Source: Wuchereria bancrofti (Eukaryota; Nematoda; Chromadorea; Rhabditida; Onchocercidae). Taken from it: a DNA stretch of 64,000 nt. Where the stretch lies: the NCBI GenBank assembly GCA_005281725.1, contig SSBO01000012.1:11415932-11479931 (forward strand), in the 5' to 3' direction. The position numbers and the translations under genes were made by a program. Shown one piece after another: positions 21,712 through 34,185 of the stretch (the first letter of the stretch is position 1; each line of letters starts with the position of its first letter). The notes under the pieces were generated by a model. That model was not told the origin of the DNA. It was given only the letters and a program-made list of their open reading frames with translations, and made no database searches.

Positions 21712-23350
21712 TACTTTCCTTTATCAACTTATTCATGATCTCCATTCTCGAACTCTATCTATCTCGAACTCCAAGTTGTACCTATCTCGTTATGCTATAA
21801 CCTTAAAGTTGAAGTTTTTCTAATTTCACATTACATGGGAATTATATTATAATTGTTTAGATGACCACGCAGCAACCGATCAATATTTGTAGGCATGTAA
21901 GAAGGTTATGTTGCTTTTATCTGCTCAGATTAAACTTCTTTTCGCCTAGATTATCAGCATTATTGGGTCCGTCCGAATATTAGTCATATGAAATCTTCCT
22001 GTGGCGAAAAGTTGTGATACTAAACACGGTCGAGAAGGATTCATCCACTTTTGTCTCAGTTAACTGGTTCACTTTTTCATTGTTACTCTAATAAGAAATC
22101 ATAATAATACAGCATACAGATAGTAGAATCCGGCAAATTGGGATTATTCTCCCCTTTTCTTTCCTCTCCCCTCTCCATTTTCACTCCCTATTACTTTCAA
22201 TTATTGCCTTATTATTTATAAGAAGCTAGTATCTTAGAATGTTTCAGGTGTATGGAAGCACCTTCACCCCACTTATAATACGCTGCGCTCTTCTGATATA
22301 CTCAACTGATAATTTGATGAAGTGAATATGTGAGATGAGTGAAAGAATCATTTAAAGAAAAGGTCGTAAATGATGTCAGAAAATGTTCTTCCTAGAGCAG
22401 CAAATATCAGAAGTGGTCGGATATGCAGTCTGAAACGTCTTGAATTAGTAATGAAATTTTTTGACGCACTTTAAATAATGAATCGTAAAATGTCATCAGA
22501 TATTCCTATCATACTTGCACTTTTTTAAATTCTTTTCATCATGGAAAGTGTAAAAAGACAACGATGTTTTTCAAAACGATTTTAAAATAATTGCTTCAAA
22601 CTAGTTTTAAAATAAAGTTAATTGACCAGTGAAAATTTTTGCCCAGAAACTTGCTTTCGAAATATTTTGACGAAATAAAACTACGAAGTCCATGGCCGAT
22701 TTACAATCAAAAATATCCAGGAAGCACTAAGATAATGGAATTACCGAAGTTCTTAGGCTTTATTTTGTAACAAACATTACATTTATGGCATTCCTCACTT
22801 ACCGTTTGCTACTGCTGACATGATCAAATCTCTTCTTACACGAAGTTGGGTTCATTATTATTCACGCTCACTTATCTGATACTCAAATGTAAAAATAGTG
22901 CTGGAAGGTGTTGAAGAAAAACATTAGCTAAGTTTAAGTAATCGTGACTTTACTTTTGCCAGTAACTTGAAGACCATATAATGCAAATGTGGAAGAAACC
23001 ACTCTCACATTTAGGAAATGCGAGATGATCTGAAACCTTTCTGTAGAAAATAAAATAATAGTTTCACATGTTACTAAAAAGAAATCTTTGTAAATCTTAT
23101 CGGATAATCGGATAACAAAGGATGAGTTTTAGTATTTCCTCTCATTAATGCAGTCTTACTATGTCCATTCCTCGGTATTTTTACATATTGTAGTAGGGAA
23201 TACTTCCGGAATAGGTCCATGATGCAAGTTGTAAAAAAATTATTTTCAATCCAAATTGTTTACATCCGTAGTTTTTTTGAAATCTGTAGAGTTACGTACG
23301 TCCTGCAGACGTCATTTTGTATTTGAGTTCTCTTCTGCTGTTGTTGCGAT

Positions 23351-23497
23351 TAATAATGTTTAAAAAACTATTCTACTAAAACTTCTTTGTATAGGATTTT
23401 CAACATTTACCTACTGAACTCAATTCTGAAATTTTTATGAATAGAATTGTAAATATTGATGAATGGCACGATACCGATAAACCGCCAACATTTTATT
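23351..23497 (+). repeat. Dispersed repeat, copy 1 (inverted relative to 26.2 kb)
   Basis: This matches the reverse complement of about 26222-26385 at roughly 90% by eye, apart from one insertion of about 13 bases in the second copy. Shared blocks include AACTATTCTACTAAAACT, TGTATAGGATTTTCAACA and GATGAATGGCACGATACCG. Confidence 0.88.
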
Positions 23498-26221
23498 TGT
23501 ACTGTTGTCCATATTATGTTCATTCTAAGGATTTTTGTAATAGTTACAATAAAATCGACTTCTGACCTTTCGTACTGTTGCCGAACCTAAATAAAAAGTA
23601 ATGGGTAAAAAGAAGCAAGTAGTATTGTAGAAACTTTGGAATTCCTTGGGTGAATCAGTAGTACCACGAATTCAAGCTGCCATTGTTGAAATCAGTAATG
23701 AAATAGGTCGCTTTTATGACAAAATTGCTTTTATGACATTAAACTTAGCAAAATTAAAAAAAAAAGATTAAGAAACATTGTTTCGAATGGAAATTACTAC
23801 ATCTTAGTAAATATTTCCATAACCTTTGGGAACTCACCAATCGGTCGATCTACGATTATCAGAAATCCTTATGCAAAAGGTAATTCGTCGGTTAAAGAAT
23901 TGTGAAAGTCACATTTTTGACATGTATGCCTGCAAAAATGAAATGGAGCCGTCACTTCTTTTTTTTTGTTAACCTTAGTACTGTTTTAATGATTTTTTTT
24001 AGTGACAGGGAACAATGGCAGGTACAAATGTTTTTTGGTTTGAAGCAATTCAGAAAAGTTTTTAAATCGAGTAGTGGGATGGGTGAAGTCTATGGTTAAG
24101 ATACTGTACAGTAAAATGGTAATGATGTTTGATTGGATTAGAGGAAACAATGATTTGTTTGAGGTCAAGAATGTGACAGTAGCGTGCTTGAACAGAGACG
24201 GAAGTAAAGATCCATTGAAATTACCATGTTTAAATGAGAGGCGGACAGATTATACTCAGAGGTAAACTGTGGAAGTGCTATGTAAGTGATCATGCTGTCG
24301 AACAAACTTTTGTTTTGGAAAAAAGAACAAACTTCGGAAATTGTTTAATGAGCTCCGTCTGACTTGAAGTTTCATGTTTAGTTGATAAAATCGTTTTATT
24401 TAATAGAAGTTTATATTTCAAATGAACTGAGGAGTATAGATGAAGAAAGAGAGATGACAAGATGGCATATCTATTTTAAGAGCCAGGAAGAATGGTGAAA
24501 TAAAATGCAATCTGTTCTGTGTCCAAATGTTTCAGAAATGATAGTTTCAGCTTTCTGACGTGTGGATGGGGGAGAAAAGATAATCAATGCCTGAAGTTTG
24601 ATTATGAGCGAGAATGGTAAGTCATAGTTCAAGTAAGTCATAGTTGTTTTAAAATTGAACTACAATTTCATAGGTAGCGTAAATTTTTATCATTGCTTGG
24701 CAAAGGAGCACCTTTAAAGAGGGCAAAGAGTATGCAATCGAAAGGAAACACGTTACGTGAAACGAATGAATTATGCTATGTACCAGGTAAAATATAGTAC
24801 ATCTGTACCCATCAAATTAGAATATCAGCGGATAGACACTGATAAATTCTGCAGTTGGATACCGATCAAAAGAAAATCTTTGTGAGGGAAGTAATGAACA
24901 AACGAACTGCGGTATAAACTAGTCGCACTTCTTGAAGATTCTGCTCTTATTCTAAAGCAAAAAAATTATGGTCATTGTATCATGTTTAAACGCTAGTGTA
25001 ACACAGTCTAGTTTGATCTGATGTTCTTTTTCGGGAACTTTTTATGCCTGGATATTTTTTGAAGTCATAAAAGGTGAAAGCAAGCAGATATTATCATTGC
25101 AGAAAAAAGCTTTGTAAAAGAAGTGTGAAGAGTGGTCGCTTTTTATATCTGCCAATTGCAATACTTCTATTATTCGCTCAGATGTCGCATTATAGCATAT
25201 GCAAAGTGAACCGTTGAATGTTGATGTCACTCGTTTCACTGAAGCTGAAATGTTGTCCAACGAACTGATCAGCTCATGAGACATTTCATTGCTTAGGATA
25301 CTGCAAAGGACTAGTTTTAAAAAATGAGTTAACTGTCTCATCTTCAAATTACGGTGTGTACTGCTGCCAAGATTCTCAATTCGGTTCTCATTTTTCCAGA
25401 TTTAATTTTTGCCCCATCCAATTTTAATCAGTAAAATTTGTTTATTTGCTTTGGCTCATCAGAAAATTTGTCATAAATATAGACTAAAAAAGGATTTGAT
25501 TTTAACTAACTGAATTATTATATCGAATTTCATTTTTATGAAATTAGATCTGTCAAATTATGTTTAAAATTCTCTACCGTAATATTTTTATGGTGATCAT
25601 TGAAGCTAAAACAAATGAATGAATTTGATAGAATAGGATTTCGAAGTACGACTTTGTCAATTTAGGTTTATAAACAATCATTTTATAATATCTTTTTGTA
25701 TTTTTTAAATATTTCCAGCGTTTATGAACTCGAATGAGCTGCTTTTACGTTTAAATTTAATATATTTCGAAATTGTTGCATTAAATTTTTTGTAGAAAGT
25801 GGAATTCAAATTTGAACTCGCCGAGTAGTTGTGGCAGAAGATATAAGTTTTGTGTACAGATAGCTTGTACGGCTCATCATATAGTGACCGTCGATAATTC
25901 ACAACTGCCGATAATTCGGTCGATCATTCAGTTAGATTTTTCGAATCATGTTGCAGCATTCAGGGTATAAACGATGCTAACATGACGTATGTCGTTTTTT
26001 TCTTTTTTTTTTCGCTACAAAGAAAATTGCTATAAGACACGAACATTGAAGAAGATTCGGTTTTAATGGGTTCAGAATAGTTTTTTACTGTTCTTAATAG
26101 AAATGGTGTCATCTTTTAGAATTGATTATCCTGCTGAACCTAATCATCGAAGTTGATCAGAAAACGAGGATTTTGGCAATAGCCGGTACAAAGTGATGTA
26201 ATGGGTACGGTATATATCAAA

Positions 26222-26385
26222 GGTGTTGGCAGTTTACCGGTATCGTGCCATTCATCAATATCTACAATTTTATTCATAAAAATTTCAGAATTGAGTTCAG
26301 TAGGTAGGTAAAGTAGATTTGTTGAAAATCCTATACAAAGGAGTTTTAGTAGAATAGTTTTTTTTTTTAAGCATTATTCCTCAAA
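26222..26385 (-). repeat. Dispersed repeat, copy 2 (inverted relative to 23.35 kb)
   Basis: Reverse-complement partner of 23351-23497. The two copies bound a segment of about 2.7 kb in which no transposase is recognisable, so they may be arms of a degraded element or two independent insertions. Confidence 0.88.
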
Positions 26386-29300
26386 ATCCTCAAACTAATT
26401 GTTCATGGAAAACATCTGTTTATGCCGTTTTTAGTTCAAAATGATTAATTGTTTTTTCAACCTAAGGGCATTTTCTTCTTTCGCTAATAAGTTGGTATAC
26501 TAGCGGAGATTTCGGAACATCGGGAGAATTCAACACTTTATTAATGCTTGAAGGAAGATCTGAAATGAAATTTACTTCTGTAGCAATTTTTCACTTCTTC
26601 AGCACCAACCTTTTGCTGAAGATGAGTCTTTTGCTATTTCAAACTCATTTTAATTTCCATTCATTCAGTGACACTTAAAACATTTTCCTAGCTACGGTAA
26701 AGGAAAAAATCTTGACTGCAGGTTTGTCTGTTTTATCCTTTTTCATTTCTATTTCTAAAACATTTTTAGAGTCCATCTCTGCGTTACTTCTATAGCGAAC
26801 ACAAATGACTGGTACTAAATTACCAACGATAATTATCATTTCTCTGATAAAAGAATTTGTAAAAGTACTAAGTTTTGGTAATTTGATTTGATTGAGTAGT
26901 ATTTTTTGGTATTTCCGGTAGCGACAAGTTACAGTAAACTATTACTTTTGCCGAAACATTATGTCTCGAGAAAGGCTAAAATAGCACAAGCACCAACCAT
27001 TCCGTAACAGCTTCTGGTTCTGTTGATGTAGTCTGTGTATAGAATATGCATTTATTTTCTTTGTTTCAATTTTTACTACCATCCCTTCTTCAGCGTGAAT
27101 GTAGGTGCTGAAACAGTCCTTCAACATAATAGCCGATTTCAGATAAACACTACAGTCAGAACCACTGTATGACATCACAGATTGAATCAAAATTTTAGCT
27201 GCAGATAAACAAATGGGAAGGAGAGGTCTACGAGGCTTACAGATGGAGTATGAATTGCATGAACATTTTAGCTGGTAAGCCCTTCTGTACAAAATTCTTC
27301 TTTATGTTTTCTTGGCTTGTTTCTACAAAAGTTAAGGAAATGTTGGTTCCATTTTTCTCTTCATTTTGGAAACTTGTGATTATTCCATAGACGAATACCG
27401 GTAGGACACGTTTGCTCATTTGATGTGCAGCTTACACTATCGTAACTGAAATAAGATTTCGAGTTATCTCGACTACCTGAATAAGGTGTATGCTTGAGTG
27501 TCTAAGATGAAATAGTTTAAAGGATGTACACGAAAATTACAACAGAAATTCTAAAATTATTCACCATCTGTTTTTCAGGTACGAGCAAGAGTATATGTTG
27601 TCTTTGATATCTTGAAATTAGCTTAGCTTTCTGGAGAAAACCGCTTCTTTTCTATCCCTGAATAAATAGCTATGCTTGTTTCCACCAGAAAGTGCTCACT
27701 GCGCCTAACATCGACCACTCTGAACTGAGCATATGCTTGTACGTATTATGTGCATGTGTCTTTCCGAAAATCCCACACCGAAGTACCACTGACAAAATCA
27801 AGTAACCGTACCATCGTGATACTCTGATGCTGCGAAATCCACTGGACAGGATGCTATTTATCTTCAGCTTGTACTTATATATCGATGTGTTGTGATGATG
27901 ACAGGACAATGACAGGAGAATTGATGGCAGTGAATTTTAAAGAGGAAAAGTTGCTTCGCACTGGTCACTGGTAATAAGCGCATCCGAGGTTTTATTTTAA
28001 AAATCCTTTCACTATTGTAAACAAGTTCGAGAAGATCACATGTACTGTACAGAGACTTTTTGTCTTACTGTCACTAATTGAGATTGAGTGCCATGCGGAA
28101 ACTTGATTGTTAATATCGATGTCGTGATGGACGACAAAGAAATGAAGGATTGAAGGAGCATAGAGCTGTGATGTGAAAAATAAGTGTACCGATGACGAAT
28201 TCGGTTTATGATCGCCTCAAATTTCACTTCCTTGGCTCACGTGAGAGGCATCATATTAATGAAGATAAAATTGACCTTGTTCTGTTTTTTGCTCATCACA
28301 ATTCTCGTCTTCATTTTTCATCAGCCATTTAAATGCATTCCTGCGCTACCGGTTGAACCGCTCCATCATTCACTAAAATCGAAGAACCATAAATGTATCC
28401 TAAAATCGAACCCCAAATCAAATTGCATCCAAATCTTTTCTAGATTATTATCTATCTATTCGCAGCACTATTGGATCATCCTTATTCTGTGCTTTAGTTT
28501 TCCCTAAATGTCTAACAATAATCTTTTTTATACAATTTATAAAATTACTGGGCTCCATGAATTTTCGAAATATGGATGACAAGGATGACCTCGAGGTCAA
28601 ATTCTGCAAGATGTTAACAGTTTGTTGGTAAAAGTGAAATAAATTGTCGAGAGCAATATAAAGTAAAGGGTGGTTTGGATTATTCTTCAATTGAAGCATT
28701 GATTTCAGATTGAATCTCTGATATGGCTTATAGGTAATAAATTAATTAAGCACTTCCCTATAGACCTCAAAGAAGAATCTTACTTTTCCCAACGCATTAT
28801 TTCCCGTATTTCTTACTCATCCTGCTCGGCTTATCCCACTCTTACTGAAAATAAAATATGCATTCTTCCGCTTTCCGTTTGTAATAAGGTGAGTTAAGAA
28901 TATTTTGCAATACATGCTAATTAATTAATCAGAGAAGCTCGATGTAATATTTGATTTACATGGAAATTTGGACAGATTACAAAATGGACTAAAACTTGCG
29001 AGCCGTTCGAGTAACTTAACTTACATATCATGAGATTTGAAAGCGTTCTTTTTTATTTGAAGTCAGGAATTTGAACTTCGTTTCACTTGGTGGGACGGGA
29101 TATGCCATAGGAAACCAACCGAAACTTCTTTACAAAGTATTTCCTGAAAGTCCTGATGAAACAAATTTTTAAAAGGCATCAATGTGCTTCTTTGAAAGGT
29201 TCTGCTGACCGGTTCCATTTTTCAGAATATTGCTAGCAATAGGTAAATTTTGACACTTAATCTTCCAGAGAGGGGAGAGAACCTCGCTGCCCTTGCAATT

Positions 29301-31148
29301 GTGGAACATAGATGGATTTGAAGATTTCTTATAAACAAGTCAATATATCACGCACATCATTTTCAGATTACTGAATTTATCATCAATTGACAAATGGCAC
29401 TTTGCGATAAGCTTCAGTTTATAAAGTCGTACCACAGCACATCCTCTCACTATTCAAGAAATGGCATGACAATCAGTTGTAAGGTTATTGCAATTTTTAA
29501 TGGTAAGTAGCATTGGATAAACTCTCATTTCTTTTCTTCGACACCATTTTCATCGAAATTCACATAGTGTTTTCTCCAATTTTATAGGAGGATAGGAGCT
29601 GTTATGGATACTGTCAACAACACAGCTGTCCTTTTAATTCCAATACTTTCCTATCCAATCTTTGACGTAAGTTTGAGCACTCAAATGTTGACTTCACTTC
29701 ATCTTTTGGTACTGTTATGCAACAAAATACAGTGTGAAGTGAAGCAAATAGTAACAGCATCAGTCTAGAAAATAGAAAATCCTCCGACTTCCCTTTTAAC
29801 ACCATTTTTTTGTAGTATTTGTATATGAAGATGCCTTCTCCTACACCCCGAGAAAGATGCAAAGTAAAATGTAACAAAAGTTCCCCTTTCTGAGAATTCT
29901 CGTTGAAATAAACTATGAGAGATGACCAGAAAGACAGAAAGGTCACCTAAGAATTGTTATAAAAACTCATAAACAATGAGCCGATCGGTTGCCATTCAGC
30001 CAGTTAGTCAATCGACCAATTAGTTGGTCAGCCAGTTAGTGATCCGTATGACAGATTACTGAACTAATTAGCTAATGGTAGGGAATCAGTCAGTGGGAAA
30101 CAAAAAAAAAATCAAAAGCTGATAGGAAAAAAGGAGACGAAGAATTTGCTTGACTTGCTATAAAAAAAGGAAACAATTGATACTGGCTGACATGCATTTC
30201 ACATGCATTCCGGAAACCTGTTTAATTGCATTCGCTCTCAACCCTTCCTTCCTTGCCCACCCAGTACAATAACTTGTCAACGAGGGAAGAATCACATGTA
30301 AACGCAGCAACGCACCAAACAATTAGTTGCCCTATCAATAAGAGACTAACTCTCAGCTTAATCATTGCATTGTTATAATTTGAGGTCATTCATTGCTAGC
30401 CATTGATCACTCTATGTTGTTAAAAGAGGCACTGTTACAATTGCGCCATGACAAATAACCTAACCATATTAGTTAGAAATTGCAAATGTTCCAGCAGTAA
30501 TTCTCAGTATCTCTCTTATTCCTATTTTCAAATGCACAATGATTTCTTTTTTGCATAACTACTGTTCGACCACAATTTAAAAAGTGTTAGGCGATTTAGA
30601 GCTTCATTGCTGACCTTGATTTGAAATAGTAAATCTGTGCTTTGCAGCTATTCAGGAAGATTTTGGAGAATTTCTGGTTTCGCTACGCCTTTCACAACTA
30701 ATCGCTTCTGAGAGCACGGATGTTGAGATGATGGGAACGCTACACTTAAGCCATTCACATATTAGCAGATACCCGGAGGACGTGTATCCTTCAGTCGATT
30801 TCATCGTCGTAGTGAGGAGAGTTGGTGGAAGTATGAGAGGAGAAGAAAGCTGAGTACTCTTATCAGTGATGCTTTTGCGATGTGAAGCAGCTTGCCATTT
30901 CCTACCGAAAAAAGGAACACTGGCTCATCGATGGCACAAGTTGAGAAGTGGTAATAGTGTAGGCCAAACGGGTCAGATGGTCAGTTCCAGGCCAAGTGAA
31001 AGATGATGCCAAGAGGCGAAAGAGAGCTCTGCATCGTGAAATGTTACCAAGTTACTTTTTCTGATGCAAGAATGCTTGCTGTTCACTTCGCGCTTAAACC
31101 TCTTCAACTTCTGTGCTACATATATCTGTCCATCTATTTGTCTATCTA

Positions 31149-31149
31149 C

Positions 31150-31181
<32 letters not shown>

Positions 31182-31216
31182 GTATGTGTACACGTGTATG
31201 TATGTGTGTTTGTGTT
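31149..31216. repeat. CT/TA/TG compound microsatellite
   Basis: Consecutive runs of CT, TA and TG/TATG units. Confidence 0.9.
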
Positions 31217-32405
31217 TCTCGGGCGCAGCATTTCTAGTATCGTCACTAAGTAAAGAAACAGAAACAAGACGTCATCCATTAAAGTCATCGAAGGTCGTTC
31301 GTATTTTTGCGAATGAATGAGCGCAATTTTTGATGCCTTATTTCAAAACCACCGCCACATCACATTTCTGCTGTCCTCTTGTTTTGCAGTGTTCACCGAT
31401 TTCATTCTCATACCCGAAAACTGCCTAATGTGATGGATCACTTTTGAACAATGATTTAAGGTGCACTTGCATTTTTCAATTGCGCTTTTAAAATAGGTCG
31501 GGTCGGTGGATCTTCAAGTGCCAATTGCATGATTAACTTCGTTGACCGCAATTTTCTAGAATTTCGGAAATATTGACTAAGCATTGTTGTCAGTGTTACT
31601 TCTTGAGAAATGATACTTTTGTTGCGGTACTCATCGTGACGTGATATTCTACATTTGTGTTTACGGATCCCCTCCAAAAAATAAAAGTAAAAAATGGCAA
31701 CATCAGATAGAAAATGAGTACATGATTCAATTAATTACCTTGTCACGCCTGTAGAGTGAATGTATATAGGAAGGAAATCGGTTGAACATACAAAAGGCTT
31801 ACAAGTAACTTTCCCGTAAAGGCAGTGGTCGCCAATTCATTACTACCCTAACAGGTCTCCAGCAACTTATCAACTTTTAAAGTTAATCTAAGGTTCCCAT
31901 GCTTACCTAAATCGTGAACACCCACATGGGTGTTTCCCACATGGAAACAAGAACTGCACTTGCACTGCAAATGGCGACTGAGAAAAACTCATAATATTCC
32001 GGAAAGCTGGTACAATACTTCCAAAACACAAGAAGTGTCAGATTCCTGATCTTCCTATTATTCTAGACAAGGTGGAGAAAATATGGGTCGATTATTTGAT
32101 AATAATATTTATACTTGTGCCCCGTATAAGTATATATGTGAAGCCGGTGGATGCAGACATGCAGTGTCATTCTGTTACAGTGTCCCATTTTGCAAGTGGT
32201 CGTCATTTTTATCTTATCGAGGTCTCGTCCCTTCAAGGTGTAATAACACCTGTCAGGTTAACGTTACAACTGATACGAATGAAGGAAGAACGCTTTTGCT
32301 GTAATTGCTATCGCTGGAAATATCGAGTTTTAGCCCAAGTTCTCGCTTCAAAACTCCTCTTTAGTCCACTGATGACTTCCATCTTTTTGACTCCAAAGCT
32401 TTCCC

Positions 32406-32453
32406 CCTCTCTCTCTCACACACACACACACACACGCACACACACACACACTC
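32406..32453. repeat. CT/CA microsatellite
   Basis: A short CT run passes into a long CA run. Confidence 0.9.
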
Positions 32454-33420
32454 TGCAAAATTTCTCTTGCAAACTATTAATTGATTAAGCAATTCGTGCA
32501 CTCACGAGAAATGTGCATGTTTTGCAATGTTGTTCTTAGTCAATAACCTTCCAACTTTATTTACTAAGGCGTAGGTAGACAGCAGAATCGTAATGAATGA
32601 CAACAGTTTACCAATGGATGGTGGGATAGAACAACTGCTACCCGCACTAAAGGTTAAAGGTTCACTTCAGTTTTGGTGACAGTGCTAACTGTATGTTAAA
32701 AAGCGTCACACTCTGGAAGCTAAAGTCTCAGCTACAACGTTGCATTTCACGTGGCTTCAACAACGAGGAAGTGGTGACATGTGCACCGAAGGCAGTGAAC
32801 TGAGTTAAACACTCGAACTGGCACATGTCATTTAGTCCACATCTATCATTAAATAACTTCGAATCATTCTCTCAATTTTTATTCAGCATCACCTCAGAAA
32901 CTTCAGCGATTGCGGTAGAAATGACAATGCGCACACTTTCACATTTATAAACAGACCGAGAAGATTTGAGAAATGAATGTAGCATGGTTGTTGGAAGAGG
33001 TACTTCCCACTCTCTCTCTCACCTACTTATAGCTCCTCTGATCGACTCCACTCATCGCATATCTTCTTATTTTCCTCCTTTTTTCGATATTTTCAACTAG
33101 TTCCACATATTACTGACAACATTTACATTCTTCCACTGTCGTAACGTACGTGTCTGACTGACCTTACGTAAGTCTATTTTGAAACGACCGGCAGCAATTT
33201 CCATTAAGCTGAAGAGCTTAGCGTCTACTCTTCTTTCTAATTGATCAATGTCATTTATCACGCATCTACACGTCCTCTTTCAGTTAACTAATAAGCTTTC
33301 CACCCCTTTTGCAACCAGTGCAGCTTCAGGCTTCCCTTGCAAATAGTGATTATATTAAAGTGATAAGTAGAGGTAGTGATTGGAACCAGCAGTGGTTACT
33401 CAACTTGTGCCACAACAACA

Positions 33421-33510
33421 TACGTACACACATACACATACATACATGTCTACATATATACATTATACACACATAAACAGACAAACAGACGGACAGACAC
33501 ACACACATAT
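33421..33510. repeat. CATA/CA/CAGA-rich low-complexity tract
   Basis: Impure CATA, TATA, CAGA and CA units about 0.7 kb upstream of the mdl-1 start codon. Confidence 0.85.
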
Positions 33511-33820
33511 GGGGTCATCGTCCGGGTCTACTGAAATGTGAAAAGGCGTGTAAACTTGAGCAGCACTTGCAATGCTCTCCCAACAGTCAGCAGTGAGTCA
33601 AACAACCATTCATTACCCGGAGCGTTCGGTTTGCCTGCATATAAGAACTACCCGCTTTTATCACCTTTCTTCATATAGGTGTGAAGGACTGCCAGCTTCG
33701 AACAGTCTGCTAGCAGCACTACTAGCGCCGTTGCAGTTGAAGTTGCCGTTGTAGCTGCAATCTGCGTGGGAGACACGAGAAGCACAATTTACCTACCCAC
33801 GACGTCCTACTCCACTCCCA

Positions 33821-33853
33821 TATGTATGTGTGTGTGCGTGTGTATGTGTGTCC
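33821..33853. repeat. TG-rich microsatellite
   Basis: Impure TG/TATG run in the mdl-1 upstream region. Confidence 0.8.
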
Positions 33854-34185
33854 GTTTCTGTCACCATTCCTCACCATTCGCCAGCCTTAATTGAGCAGTC
33901 AGGAGGGCATTAAAAGCCAGTTGACTGACAGCTTGTAAACAAAGTCATCTTTCCCAGAGATCATAGGGAAGGCGCGGTTGGTTGGCTGTGTCAAGTTACT
34001 CGGTGCGGCAAGATAGCGAGCATAGTTGTTGTTCATCCGTTCTCGAATTCTCTAATGACGTCCTCCTCTTGTAGCTTATTGGTTAGACATTGATATGATG
34101 ATTCATGGATGGATAGCATATCAGTCATCCTCGTCATTAATAGATGATACTGATACTCTTTTATAGCTTCGGGTGATTTCTTTTT

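Larger units (their letters stand above)
21712..34185. other. Large gene-poor region between TAT and mdl-1
   Basis: About 12.5 kb with no recognisable protein. Frames such as 26942-27292 (-), 28208-28507 (+) and 29614-29946 (-) lack motifs and flanking conserved exons. The region holds an inverted-repeat pair (23.35 and 26.2 kb) and microsatellites at 31.15, 32.4, 33.4 and 33.8 kb. The part nearest 34 kb is probably the mdl-1 promoter. Confidence 0.55.

Noticed and set aside
26942..27292. Minus-strand frame of 116 residues
   Set aside because: No recognisable motif, no neighbouring exons and low-quality composition.
29614..29946. Minus-strand frame with a signal-peptide-like hydrophobic stretch
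   Set aside because: The hydrophobic stretch is internal, and there is no conserved domain or supporting splice structure.
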